This document shows positions 1-7,609 of a stretch of DNA of 64,000 nt, piece after piece. Within the stretch, counting starts at the first letter, position 1; every line of letters begins with the position of its first letter. The position numbers and the translations under genes are program-made. Location of the stretch: positions 101,575 to 165,574 of IMG/VR virus record IMGVR_UViG_3300022698_000267; one strand, written 5' to 3'. The DNA comes from a virus. Below the pieces are notes generated by a model. That model did no database searches. It was not told where the DNA came from and saw only the letters and a list, made by a program, of their open reading frames with translations.

Positions 1-308
1 TGAATATTAGAATACGATAAATAACCTTCATCAACCAAGGCAAGTAGATTACGCCGAATCTCACGTTCGAAATCCTTTCTGTCATGAATCGTCCAACCAC
101 TCCTAAGCAAGATCGTCACCAAATCAGTAGTATACAAAGGTCTCAACTCAGACTTAAAAATTTCAAGCAAAACATCTTTTAAATTCGGATCTTCAACAGG
201 ATCTTCAACAGGATCTTCAGCTAATCCTAACAAATCAGACATTTCATCAAGACTTTTTCGAATGGAATTCAAAGAACGACGAAAAATTTTACTAACTTCC
301 TTGTCCAT
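1..308 (-). CDS. Winged-helix-like module protein, cut by window edge
   Basis: The start is the ATG at 308, preceded by GAGGAGAGG; the frame stays open for about 102 codons and leaves the window at base 1. An N-terminal helix containing IRKSLDEMSD is followed by an acidic repeat EDPVEDPVEDP and then one roughly 55-residue module (core DLVTILLRSGW, then FEREIRRNLLALVDEGYLSY) that matches the modules in the two genes upstream. The module pattern resembles a winged helix, so a DNA-binding or regulatory role is inferred only. It is last in a minus-strand run with the genes at 319-1500. Confidence 0.75.
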   Translation of the reverse strand, partial: MDKEVSKIFRRSLNSIRKSLDEMSDLLGLAEDPVEDPVEDPNLKDVLLEIFKSELRPLYTTDLVTILLRSGWTIHDRKDFEREIRRNLLALVDEGYLSYSNI

Positions 309-318
309 AATCCTCTCC

Positions 319-957
319 TCATACGATTGCATAAGTCAAAACATTTCCCTTACTAGAGTAAGTCAAAAATCCTTCTCCAACCAAAATGGATAAAGTATTA
401 CTAACTTTACGTTTAAAATTGGCATTGTCAACCAACCACCCCTCTTCAGCCAAAATCTTTATCAAATCTTCGAAATGTATAATTCCCGGTCCCTCCTTAA
501 AAATTCTAATCAAATTCTTTTTCAACGCTCTATAAGGAGCAACATCTTCGGCCCCACGAAACTTCCAAACATCCTTGGAATTAGTAGTGATTTTATTTGA
601 GCAATCGAAATACTCCAAAATCCCGTCCTCAACCAAGCTGGACAAAGCAGTACGAATATTCTTCTTAAATCCAGCATTACTAATCGGCCACCCCTGCTCA
701 AACAAAATCACCAGCAAATCATTAAACGATAAAGTACCCTGTTCCCTTTTAAAAATCGTAATCAAATTCCTCCTTACCGTACTAACAGGAACAAGAATAG
801 ACGTCATCTTCTTGCCCTCCTCCCTCTCTTCCTCCTCCATCTTCTTATGCTCCTCAACTACCATACTCCACTCAAGCCAACCAACTACTTCATCAAGACT
901 TTTTTGCATCGAAACCAAAGAAGAACGAATCTTTTCAACATCTTTTCCACTAATCAT
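319..957 (-). CDS. Protein with two tandem winged-helix-like modules
   Basis: 212 residues. An N-terminal helical segment (IRSSLVSMQKSLDEVVGWLE) and a charged EEEEREEGKK linker precede two copies of one module, at about residues 62-119 and 144-203, each with a pattern of hydrophobic helix, FxDLL/I, GW, FK, helix and L..L...G.L.Y. This is the repeat seen singly in both neighbours, so the three genes look like a local duplication series. The start overlaps the upstream stop (ATGA). No catalytic residues are visible; it may be a regulator. Function is not recognised. Confidence 0.8.
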   Translation of the reverse strand: MISGKDVEKIRSSLVSMQKSLDEVVGWLEWSMVVEEHKKMEEEEREEGKKMTSILVPVSTVRRNLITIFKREQGTLSFNDLLVILFEQGWPISNAGFKKNIRTALSSLVEDGILEYFDCSNKITTNSKDVWKFRGAEDVAPYRALKKNLIRIFKEGPGIIHFEDLIKILAEEGWLVDNANFKRKVSNTLSILVGEGFLTYSSKGNVLTYAIV

Positions 958-1235
958 GACTTATCTCCTCTCTCCAACCACGTACGAATCCTCTGTTTAA
1001 AATTCTTCCCATGAATATCCCATCCCCTCCTAGCAAGAAGAATCATCAAATCCTCAAACGTCAAAGGCTCATCCTCCTCATGAAAAATCTCCTTCAAATC
1101 TTTATGCAACGCCTTATAAGGAAGACACTTACCCACCTCAAAAGAAACCCCTCTCTCCTCTGCAACCACATCAATCACAGCATCAAGACTATTTCTAACA
1201 GAAACCAAACAAGAATGCAAAACTTCCAAATCCAT
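954..1235 (-). CDS. Small winged-helix-like module protein
   Basis: 93 residues from the ATG at 1235, chosen over an upstream in-frame ATG because GGGGAGG lies just 5' of it. The N-terminus (VSVRNSLDAVIDVV) matches the N-terminal helix of the two downstream paralogues, and residues 42-90 (LHKDLKEIFHEE, LTFEDLMILLARRGW, FKQRIRTWLE) form one shortened copy of the shared module, ending before the last strand. Its stop overlaps the next start by 4 nt, implying translational coupling. Function not recognised. Confidence 0.78.
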   Translation of the reverse strand: MDLEVLHSCLVSVRNSLDAVIDVVAEERGVSFEVGKCLPYKALHKDLKEIFHEEDEPLTFEDLMILLARRGWDIHGKNFKQRIRTWLERGDKS

Positions 1236-1248
1236 AAAAATACCTCCC

Positions 1249-1500
1249 CTACTGAACCGGTAAAGTAACAGGAGGAATATCCATACCACCTTCCAACCTG
1301 TCAGCACACTCCCTCAAAGCAGTTACCATATCACCACGCTCAGCATTCGAAATATAGTTACTAACACCAGGCCTACCAAAATCAAAAACCAACAAAGCAA
1401 ATCCCATCTCCCCAACAGTCTGATTTATAACCTCCTCAATAGACAAACCCAAAATCTTCATAAATTCTTCTGTCTTCCTCTGCTTCTCAATATCATCCAA
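1249..1500 (-). CDS. Conserved phage protein with FGRPGxxNYISNAxR motif
   Basis: 83 residues. Starts at a TTG preceded by GGAGG (TTTGGAGGATTTGTTTTG); no ATG fits better. The central motif LLVFDFGRPGVSNYISNAER followed by a helical MVTALRECADRLEGG resembles a small hypothetical protein that I recall from many unrelated phages, whose function is unknown. It heads the minus-strand run that continues into the winged-helix paralogues. Confidence 0.75.
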   Translation of the reverse strand: MDDIEKQRKTEEFMKILGLSIEEVINQTVGEMGFALLVFDFGRPGVSNYISNAERGDMVTALRECADRLEGGMDIPPVTLPVQ

Positions 1501-2205
1501 AACAAATCCTCCAAAAATATTCAGTAGTAAATCATAGTTTAGTAGATTTTCGACACAAGTTACAGACCGAAATCAAGACGATCCAAAAAAATCCTGAAGA
1601 AAAGAAAGTAGAATTTCGACAAAAGAAGAAGAACGAGTCTTAACCAAAAAAACAGAAAAGAAGAAAAAGAAACCTTACCTAAAGAAAAAATTCTAAAACA
1701 AAAAGAAAGTAAAGAAAAAGAAACCTAATAAGGAAAGGTAAACAAAAAGAAAGGAAGTACCTTATTTGAAAGTAAGGAAAGGGGTAGTCTAGAAGGACTG
1801 TATTGATTAGAAGAGAAAGTCTATAAAGTTTGTTCTAGATATTTTTATAGGTAGAATAGGAGATTTACTTGTATTGTAGGCAGAAAAAACCTCTAGTTTT
1901 GTGTAGTGGATGTATTCTAGATGTTTTTCTAGGAAGTAATGAGGCATTACTTGTATTGTAGGCAGAAAAAGTCTATAGAGTTTACTCTAGATGTTTTTAT
2001 AGGAAGTAATGAGGGTATTCTACTGTTTATTGACAGAAAAAACCTCTATTTTAGGAAGACTCATCGAAAAAATTAAAAGTTGCTAAAACCCCATACTGCG
2101 GCTTCAAACAATCCCTTCCTCATTTATAAGAAGAAATCTGCTATAAAGGCTCTGGAAGTGGACATGAAAATTCTAGAGTCGTTCTAGAAGGAGTCTAAAG
2201 TCATT
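1501..2205. repeat. Non-coding stretch with TCTAGA-rich direct repeats
   Basis: About 700 bases without a credible gene. The first half (1540-1790) is strongly purine-rich on the plus strand. From 1815 to 2050 there are three diverged direct repeats, each with TCTAGATNTTTTTATAGG followed by ACTTGTATTGTAGGCAGAAA or a variant, starting near 1834, 1916 and 1986 (spacing 82 and 70). More TTCTAGA words occur near 1791, 2169, 2181 and 2203. It could be a replication origin, a protein-binding region or an RNA; nothing decides this. Confidence 0.6.
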
Positions 2206-2412
2206 CTAGAATTTCTGATAGTACTTCCCAAAAAGATTTTTTAACACTATACTAACGTAAAGTCCCTCAGAGAAGGTGGCAGAGGATTTGGCAAGTTCGT
2301 ATATAACGAAGGCACATATTACGAAGGGTAGAAGCAATGCTGTAAAGAATTTTTCCATAGCTTCTGCAACTAAAGGATTATTCCTCACGAAATTCTTTAA
2401 TAAAAGTTTCAT
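2206..2412 (-). CDS. Small membrane protein
   Basis: 68 residues with one clear hydrophobic segment at about 22-42 (FFTALLLPFVICAFVIYELA) flanked by a basic amphipathic N-terminus (MKLLLKNFVRNN). The ATG overlaps the stop of the preceding zinc-ribbon gene (ATGA), so it is probably translated by coupling, which explains the weak ribosome site of its own. Likely an inner-membrane phage protein of unknown role. Confidence 0.65.
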   Translation of the reverse strand: MKLLLKNFVRNNPLVAEAMEKFFTALLLPFVICAFVIYELAKSSATFSEGLYVSIVLKNLFGKYYQKF

Positions 2413-2582
2413 CGTGGGAATTTCCTTTCCACAGGTTCGAATCTTTTACAATCGAACTTCTTTACTTTACCAGTTGAGAGGTACGTTGTCCCCATATAGT
2501 CTGGACATTTCTTTGGATCTATCTGGTAATTCTTATTTTTATTCTTTCTACATCGTTCACAAAGATCATTTTCATCAAACAT
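2409..2582 (-). CDS. Small Cys-rich protein
   Basis: 57 residues from the ATG at 2582, preceded by AAAGGAGG at good spacing. Four cysteines: CERC at 8-11, CPDY at 26 and DCKRF near 44, which could bind one zinc. The KKCPDY segment recurs in the Cys protein at 24721 (DKCPDYV), hinting at a shared family. Overlaps the downstream membrane-protein gene by 4 nt. Function unknown. Confidence 0.65.
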   Translation of the reverse strand: MFDENDLCERCRKNKNKNYQIDPKKCPDYMGTTYLSTGKVKKFDCKRFEPVERKFPR

Positions 2583-2610
2583 ACTTTAATCCTCCTTTAA
2601 CGATGTTTTT

Positions 2611-2772
2611 CTATTTCGATTCGAAAGATAAACAATCGAAGTGGAAGATTCCATTTCTTTCGTAACTCTTTTCCTTACATTTTGGGCAGTTTTGTGGAGT
2701 GAGTGTATAAAGACCCTTTTTATTATGCTTACATTCTGGGCAGACTTCGTTTACTATTTGATTAACTTCCAT
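2611..2772 (-). CDS. Small zinc-ribbon protein
   Basis: 53 residues from the ATG at 2772 with AAAGGATG upstream. It has a CPEC knuckle at about 12-15 and a CPKC knuckle at about 31-34, the CxxC...CxxC layout of a zinc ribbon, plus a later single Cys. It belongs to the minus-strand cluster of four small genes at 2206-3171. DNA, RNA or protein binding is possible; no partner is evident. Confidence 0.68.
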   Translation of the reverse strand: MEVNQIVNEVCPECKHNKKGLYTLTPQNCPKCKEKSYERNGIFHFDCLSFESK

Positions 2773-2856
2773 TTTATACATCCTTTCTTCTAAATGAGGG
2801 ATTTATTCGCAGTATGTAGGCTAATGAAGATGCTTCCCAATACCCTTATATACCTT

Positions 2857-3171
2857 TTACCCTTCATTAGCCTGTACATCAGTCTTACTAAATGTAACGC
2901 CGTCTTTTTCATTTATATGTTCTCGCAATTGTTCGATTGCAGATTTATAACCATAAATTGTATCGATAACATCATTAACTTCTTGTTCTGGATATCCTTC
3001 ATCGATGAGTATTTGTCTAGTCATTTCAAGAAAGACCTTTGCCTCTTTACTGTTAAAAGCTTTAAGGAAAGCTAGTGTGGATAGAGTACCAGTGGTTTCA
3101 GTTAAGATTTGTTGTCTAACTGAAGGAGTGACTGTTTTGTTTTCAAATAGATTTTTAAGAAGATTTTTCAT
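2857..3171 (-). CDS. Hypothetical helical protein
   Basis: 104 residues, start supported by GAGGAGG 5 nt upstream. Mostly helical and charged, with no membrane segment and no cysteine. The N-terminus MKNLLKNLFENK resembles that of the small membrane protein at 2206 (MKLLLKNFVRN). A motif ATACTAAAC lies about 30 nt upstream on the same strand (3195-3203) and may be its promoter. An inverted repeat AGGCTAATGAAG/CTTCATTAGCC spans its 3' end (2818-2875). Not recognised. Confidence 0.72.
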   Translation of the reverse strand: MKNLLKNLFENKTVTPSVRQQILTETTGTLSTLAFLKAFNSKEAKVFLEMTRQILIDEGYPEQEVNDVIDTIYGYKSAIEQLREHINEKDGVTFSKTDVQANEG

Positions 3172-3194
3172 TGCTACCTCCTCTTCTTCTTTAG

Positions 3195-3203
3195 TTTAGT
3201 ATC
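3195..3203 (-). promoter_or_regulatory. ATACTAAAC motif upstream of minus-strand gene
   Basis: Reads GATACTAAACTAAAG on the minus strand, about 30 nt before the start at 3171. It matches a motif found ahead of several other transcription units in the right orientation. Promoter activity is inferred. Confidence 0.4.
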
Positions 3204-3224
3204 TTCTTTCGATAATTAGTAACT

Positions 3225-3450
3225 TGCGTTAACTTAATGCTCAAAGCGACCGCAGGTTACTACGTAACCTGTATATAGAAGATTTCTTCTTTGTCTTTCG
3301 AAAATGCGAAAGCTGCGTTAACTATATTTCCAAGGCTTTCGAAAATGCGAAAGCTGCGTTAACTAGGTAGAACAAAACTCGGACGAACACTTCGACCGTA
3401 AGTTACTACGTAACTTATATATAGGCGAAAATGAGATAACTGCGTTAACT
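3225..3450. repeat. Dispersed-repeat intergenic region
   Basis: No gene. It contains GCGTTAACT four times, two copies of CGAAAATGCGAAAGCTGCG (near 3300 and 3345), and two copies of a palindrome-centred element (GGTTACTACGTAACC near 3252 and AGTTACTACGTAACT near 3397), each followed by TATATA. One copy of the TAACTAGGTAGAACAAA motif is at 3360-3376. The paired palindromes suggest operator sites for a dimeric protein. Confidence 0.6.
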
Positions 3451-3605
3451 TAGGAGAGACAATCTTCTTTATGCCAGACAACAATCTTCTTGCTTTCTCT
3501 CAGGTACCTTTCTTTTTCTTCTTCAGCTTTGTGATGCTCGATTATTGCAAGGATGATTAAAGTTGTACAGATGATGGCAGCAATTATTGTAAAAGTGATG
3601 AACAT
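3450..3605 (-). CDS. Single-pass membrane peptide
   Basis: 51 residues; the ATG at 3605 shares a base with the TAA of the preceding gene (TAATG), so translation is probably coupled. One N-terminal membrane segment (FTIIAAIICTTLIILAII, about 3-22) then a charged tail (EEEKERYLRESKK). Looks like a small phage inner-membrane protein; role unknown. Confidence 0.62.
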   Translation of the reverse strand: MFITFTIIAAIICTTLIILAIIEHHKAEEEKERYLRESKKIVVWHKEDCLS

Positions 3606-4231
3606 TACCGAACCCTCCTGGAACTAGCAAGTGAAGATCTTATTAGGTATGAACTTGCGACTAACACATCTAGCGCTTGTAATGCTCGATACGTTTTAAA
3701 TGGCAGTTTAGTGTATTGATAACTAGTCTTTATTTTTGTTCCATCTGAAATTTCTTGTTTGATTTTTAGACGATTTCCTTCCATAACCATGGTTTGTGAA
3801 CCAATACCTCTTCTACCATCTTCGAGAATTAGTTCAATGGAACCAATAGGTTTATACGTTAACTGTATTGTGTTTGAATTCGTTAACAATTCCTCTTTAT
3901 ATAGTTTTGTTGTTGTATCAATTCCTAAATCCCCAGCTTTTCTGGCTTTGTTTAATGTTGTTAGTATTCGAATCATGTAGTCAGATTTTTTACTTTCTTT
4001 CTCATCGAATATTTTTTGTACAGCAGCACTGAACCCACTTACAAAACAATCGTTAAAAGCATTATTTGTTCTTAATCTATACTTTGTGATGTTTTGTTCT
4101 GTATTGAGTTTTGAAATCAATTGTTTTATTTTGGGTTCTTGCTCTGTTCCATTCCAATTTGCAAGTAAGAATTCCCACCATATTTCTGCACTTTGAATTT
4201 TGGTAGGCATTACAAAATCTACTTCAGCCAT
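3605..4231 (-). CDS. Hypothetical protein
   Basis: 208 residues, ATG preceded by AAAGGAGA. Soluble, mixed alpha/beta; the C-terminal third is rich in Ser/Arg. No family is recognised. It is transcribed divergently from the operon starting at 4374 and coupled to the membrane peptide at 3450. On its own strand a TTGACA (4279-4284) lies upstream but with a poor -10 element. Confidence 0.75.
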   Translation of the reverse strand: MAEVDFVMPTKIQSAEIWWEFLLANWNGTEQEPKIKQLISKLNTEQNITKYRLRTNNAFNDCFVSGFSAAVQKIFDEKESKKSDYMIRILTTLNKARKAGDLGIDTTTKLYKEELLTNSNTIQLTYKPIGSIELILEDGRRGIGSQTMVMEGNRLKIKQEISDGTKIKTSYQYTKLPFKTYRALQALDVLVASSYLIRSSLASSRRVR

Positions 4232-4291
4232 GATTTTCTCCTTTCATTTCTTATGTTTTAATATTTTTTAAGAATAATGTCAAAAACTCTC

Positions 4292-4320
4292 TTGACTTTC
4301 CATTACAAAACCTATATAAT
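4292..4320 (+). promoter_or_regulatory. Promoter for 4374 operon
   Basis: TTGACT, 17-bp spacer, TATAAT. Probably drives the dUTPase and sigma-factor genes. It lacks the TTCAAATAGTAC upstream box and the leader box of the cassette promoters. Confidence 0.8.
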
Positions 4321-4373
4321 ATTCGTAAGTTAAATATAATTTAAATAGTAGCAAGAGGAGGTGAAAATGATAC

Positions 4374-4643
4374 ATGATTAATGCTAATCTGGCAGCTCTA
4401 ATTTCTAGTGGACTTACAACTCTACTTTCTAAAAACATAGATAATGGGGAAGTCATAGATTCTCAGACCCAAGGATGTACACAGGGATGGAATAAACCCA
4501 AGTCAAAATCTAAGGGACGACCTGGAACATGGGCCTACGTCGAGAAAGAAGCTCTTGCAGATTTGGATAGAAGCAATGCTCTCAGTGATGAAGAGATGGA
4601 AGAAATCTATGCTGCAGCTCGTGCTAGGGGATATGAACTCTAA
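4374..4643 (+). CDS. Hypothetical protein
   Basis: 89 residues. GAGGAGGTG is best spaced for an ATG at 4367, which opens only a four-codon frame (MIHD) whose stop lies inside this gene; the ATG at 4374 lies 7 nt further and opens the long frame. This gives either a longer-spaced start or a tiny overlapping leader that feeds this gene by reinitiation. The middle is basic and Gly/Pro-rich (NKPKSKSKGRPGTW), the end acidic and helical. First gene of the dUTPase operon; not recognised. Confidence 0.7.
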   Translation: MINANLAALISSGLTTLLSKNIDNGEVIDSQTQGCTQGWNKPKSKSKGRPGTWAYVEKEALADLDRSNALSDEEMEEIYAAARARGYEL

Positions 4644-4669
4644 TTGAATGTGAAGGAGGTAACTAGTGT

Positions 4670-5128
4670 ATGCCAGATGTCTATGTGGAGTACTTAACTA
4701 ACTACAAGAAGAAAGAATGGGGACCTTTAACTTATGCCAAACCCGGTGACGCTTGTTTTGATCTTCGTGCTGCCATTAAGAATTCGCAAGTTTTAATGAA
4801 GGACCAAGTTGCTGTAATTTCTACGGGTGTAAAGTTTGCTATTCCGGAGGGTTATGAAATACAAATCCGTCCCAGGTCTGGCTTTGCATCTAAGAATAGT
4901 GTCATTATTGTTAACTCGCCTGGAACCATTGACAGTGGTTATCGAGGTGAAGTAAAAGTGGCTCTACTTTCTTGCTCCCGTTCGGGGGTTGTTATACAAC
5001 CTGGTGCCAGAATTGCTCAGGCGAAATTGGCAGAAGTTCTTCAACTCAATTTTATTGAGACCAATGATGTTGCCACATCATTTGAGTCTGAAAGAGGTGA
5101 AGGGGGATTTGGATCAACTGGTAACTAA
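4670..5128 (+). CDS. dut: dUTP diphosphatase
   Basis: 152 residues, the usual size for the trimeric dUTPase family. Hydrolyses dUTP to dUMP and pyrophosphate, lowering uracil in DNA and feeding dTMP synthesis. All five family motifs are visible: I (PGDACFDLRA, 25-34), II (PRSGFA, 68-73), III (NSPGTIDSGYRGE, 82-94, with the catalytic-water Asp and the uracil-contacting Tyr), IV (GARIAQ, 112-117) and V (RGEGGFGSTG at the C-terminus). SD AAGGAGG is upstream. It sits between an unknown gene and the sigma factor. Confidence 0.95.
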   Translation: MPDVYVEYLTNYKKKEWGPLTYAKPGDACFDLRAAIKNSQVLMKDQVAVISTGVKFAIPEGYEIQIRPRSGFASKNSVIIVNSPGTIDSGYRGEVKVALLSCSRSGVVIQPGARIAQAKLAEVLQLNFIETNDVATSFESERGEGGFGSTGN

Positions 5129-5148
5129 CTAAACCGGGAGATAACTAA

Positions 5149-6180
5149 ATGACTTCGGATTTAACTATAATAGCAAATGACAGTTTGGTTCTAGAAAAGA
5201 AGATGTTGGGTTTTTTAAAGCATACCAGATTATTCTTCGAGAACATCATCACTTATCTAAAAGGAAAACGGTTAACTAAAAGCAATTTTCGTATTGAAGA
5301 CACTTCAGTTGTTCCTAACTACATAACTGACATTGAAGAAATTTTGGATAGAGGTGAAGAACTTGTTGTTCTGGAGCATATTGTTAACGAACTTCATCCA
5401 AAAAGATGTTTCCTTTTTGATATGATGCAGGAGCTAATGAAGAGTGAAGTTCTTTCTGATGAAGAGAGAAACAAGGCTAAATCCATTTGTGATGATTATT
5501 TACAGAAAGTTGTTTGGAGACTTTGTAACTCAGAATTATCTTTGGTAAAGAAAAAAGCTGGAAGTATTGCTCGTGGAGTAACTAGTGTTTCTTTCCAGGA
5601 TAAAGTGGGTTATGGTTATGAAGGATTGTTAAAGGCAGCTCATAAATTTGATTTCGAAAAGGGGATCAAATTTAATACCTATGCTTCTTGGTGGATTTGG
5701 GAAAGTATTTTGAATGGATGTAACAATGAAATGTACTTTTTGAAGGTTGAAAGTCCAAAACAACAGAAGTACATAAAATTTCTATCATCCAGTCGAAAAA
5801 GAGATGGAAAAGAATCCACTCATTTGTCTTCATCTGAACTATTAGAGATTTATGCAGCATGTAACATTGCTTCTGTATATGGCGAAGATGGTGAAGACCA
5901 TTCTGATTTGAAGATCGATGATAGTAATTCAGAAGTTTTCTACCATAGTAATCCCGAAAACATTTTAAATATTTCTCAGAATCCCAGATCAATGTTAGAA
6001 GATACAATAAATACTAAATTGAATAAGGATGAGAGAAAGATTTTAACTCATTACTATGGTATTTTGGATTGTAGAAAACGATCAGAGAGTCAATTATGTC
6101 GTTCCTTTGGTTTTACGATAACACAATTGAGAGATAAAATTCAGGAAATTCTCTCTAAGATAAGGGAAGACATGATATAA
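5149..6180 (+). CDS. Phage sigma-70-family RNA polymerase sigma factor
   Basis: 343 residues. Residues about 130-193 match sigma region 2: a helix like region 2.1, then DKVGYGYEGLLKAAHKF, FNTYASWWIWESI, the counterpart of the -10-binding DLIQEGNxGLxxAxxKFD...FSTYAxWWI segment of RpoD. Residues about 285-340 resemble region 4 (LNKDERKILTHYYGI then a helix-turn-helix-like QLCRSFGFTITQLRDKIQEI). There is no long region 1.1 and region 3 is diverged. It should redirect host RNA polymerase to phage promoters, possibly those with the ATACTAAAA or TAACTTAATGAACAAA motifs (inference). GGGAG precedes the ATG. Confidence 0.85.
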   Translation: MTSDLTIIANDSLVLEKKMLGFLKHTRLFFENIITYLKGKRLTKSNFRIEDTSVVPNYITDIEEILDRGEELVVLEHIVNELHPKRCFLFDMMQELMKSEVLSDEERNKAKSICDDYLQKVVWRLCNSELSLVKKKAGSIARGVTSVSFQDKVGYGYEGLLKAAHKFDFEKGIKFNTYASWWIWESILNGCNNEMYFLKVESPKQQKYIKFLSSSRKRDGKESTHLSSSELLEIYAACNIASVYGEDGEDHSDLKIDDSNSEVFYHSNPENILNISQNPRSMLEDTINTKLNKDERKILTHYYGILDCRKRSESQLCRSFGFTITQLRDKIQEILSKIREDMI

Positions 6181-6196
6181 CTACGTGGAGGACACT

Positions 6197-6526
6197 ATGG
6201 AAGAAACAAGTAACCCCGCATTCTTTGTCCCGGTTAATTTTTTGGGTTTTGTAACTATGATGGGAAAAGGAACGGAAGAGGAAAGAGATTCTTTAACAAA
6301 ATCTCTTACAGAAGTTAGGAAGTCAGAGGAAGTTCAACGTAAATTCTTCGAAATTTCCAAATTTATATCCGAAAGGTTTGGAATAAATTTCCTTATGGTT
6401 CCTAGGTTCTTAGAAATTAGTGATAAAAATGAACATAAGGACCATATATCTAGCTTTTTAGCCTTTCTTGCAGAGGCAGAAGGTTCTTATGAGGAAGATG
6501 ATGAAGCAAGTTTGATTCCAAAATGA
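6197..6526 (+). CDS. Hypothetical protein downstream of sigma factor
   Basis: 109 residues from the ATG at 6197, preferred over the in-frame GTG at 6185 because that GTG forms part of the ribosome site GTGGAGG. Helical with an acidic tail (EGSYEEDDEASL). Overlaps the next gene by 4 nt. No family recognised. Confidence 0.72.
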   Translation: MEETSNPAFFVPVNFLGFVTMMGKGTEEERDSLTKSLTEVRKSEEVQRKFFEISKFISERFGINFLMVPRFLEISDKNEHKDHISSFLAFLAEAEGSYEEDDEASLIPK

Positions 6527-6855
6527 CAGATTTAACTAACTCAGATTCTAATCTTCCCGCCACTACTAACTCGGATTCCGAATTAAGTACCGAGTTTTCA
6601 GAATCCCTTTCTTATGTTAAGAAAGAACTTCTAGATACTCTAGAATATATTGATGGCCAATTGGACGACATCGCAGAGAAGACAAAAGGTGTAACTAGGT
6701 TTTCTCGAAATATTTTTGAAATGAAGAAACTATTTGTTGAGCAGAGATTAAATTTATTGAAACAACTGTCAAGTTTAGCAGTTGATAAGAAGCGTAATGA
6801 AAAAGAAGGGGATAAAGATTTACCTAATATTTCTGAAATTTTAGGTGCAAAGTAG
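6523..6855 (+). CDS. Hypothetical helical protein
   Basis: 110 residues; ATG overlaps the previous stop. The first 30 residues are low-complexity Ser/Asn/Asp/Thr (TNSDSNLPATTNSDSELST), followed by a predicted coiled-coil stretch (about 35-95). The TAG stop lies inside the SD of the next gene (TAGGAGGTGAG). No function visible. Confidence 0.72.
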   Translation: MTDLTNSDSNLPATTNSDSELSTEFSESLSYVKKELLDTLEYIDGQLDDIAEKTKGVTRFSRNIFEMKKLFVEQRLNLLKQLSSLAVDKKRNEKEGDKDLPNISEILGAK

Positions 6856-6865
6856 GAGGTGAGAT

Positions 6866-7330
6866 ATGGCTGATGCCCATCGTTATGAAGATGTAACTCC
6901 AGATGTTGTGGAGTTAGTAAATGTAGTATTAGAAGAGCATTTTGATGAGTTAATTGGAGCTAAAATAAAACCAATTTTCGATACCAAGAAAAGGACTCAC
7001 GGGGGACGTGTTGTTCTTGGTAGAATGCAGAAATGCAACGAGTTGGTAAAGTTTCTAACTAATGATCAAGCAATTTCTCCAGAGGGTTTCGACTTTTTCT
7101 TGTATCTCGACAAAAACATTTACCAAGCAATGCATGAAGAACAGAGAAAAGAATTGGTTTTTCATGAACTTTGTCATTGTGGCGTCGATTTTGATCGAAG
7201 CGATCCTTATTATGTAGTACCACACGACGTGGAAACGTTCTACAAAGAGATTGAATTTCACGCAGATGATCCACGGTGGTACGAGAAGTTGTCGGTTATA
7301 GCGGAGGCCGTTTATGTTGAAACGGACTAA
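6866..7330 (+). CDS. Putative phage metallopeptidase
   Basis: 154 residues with a zinc-metallopeptidase motif HELCHCG (HExxH) at about 111-117, preceded by a helix (QAMHEEQRKELVF) and followed by VPHDVETFYKEIEFHADDP, which may supply the third ligand. The layout fits the family annotated as putative phage metallopeptidases, whose substrates are unknown. GTAGGAGGTGAG gives a strong ribosome site. Between the sigma-factor block and the HU-like gene. Confidence 0.75.
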   Translation: MADAHRYEDVTPDVVELVNVVLEEHFDELIGAKIKPIFDTKKRTHGGRVVLGRMQKCNELVKFLTNDQAISPEGFDFFLYLDKNIYQAMHEEQRKELVFHELCHCGVDFDRSDPYYVVPHDVETFYKEIEFHADDPRWYEKLSVIAEAVYVETD

Positions 7331-7333
7331 TTT

Positions 7334-7609
7334 ATGCAACTAAAGATTATACCTGTGGAAAACATTAAATCTTTGGATACAGTACTTCTATTTACTGAAG
7401 ACAAACCGGAAGACTACGTTTTTTCACACCTACTATCTTTGGTTGTAGACAAGGAAGATGAAAATGATTTCTTACAGAAGTCATACAAGACTCTTCCAGA
7501 TTCTACTTTGGTAACTGAAAGAGGTTGCCATTTTCAAATTGACACTTTAAGTTTATTGGGAGGTTTTACAGATGAAGGACAAGAACAGTTTTTCAGAGGA
7601 GTTGTTTAG
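7334..7609 (+). CDS. Hypothetical protein overlapping the HU-like gene
   Basis: 91 residues; ATG 3 nt after the preceding stop. Ends in TAG at 7607-7609, 38 nt inside the HU-like gene, which is in another frame. Only small hydrophobic and acidic patches; no family recognised. Confidence 0.65.
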   Translation: MQLKIIPVENIKSLDTVLLFTEDKPEDYVFSHLLSLVVDKEDENDFLQKSYKTLPDSTLVTERGCHFQIDTLSLLGGFTDEGQEQFFRGVV

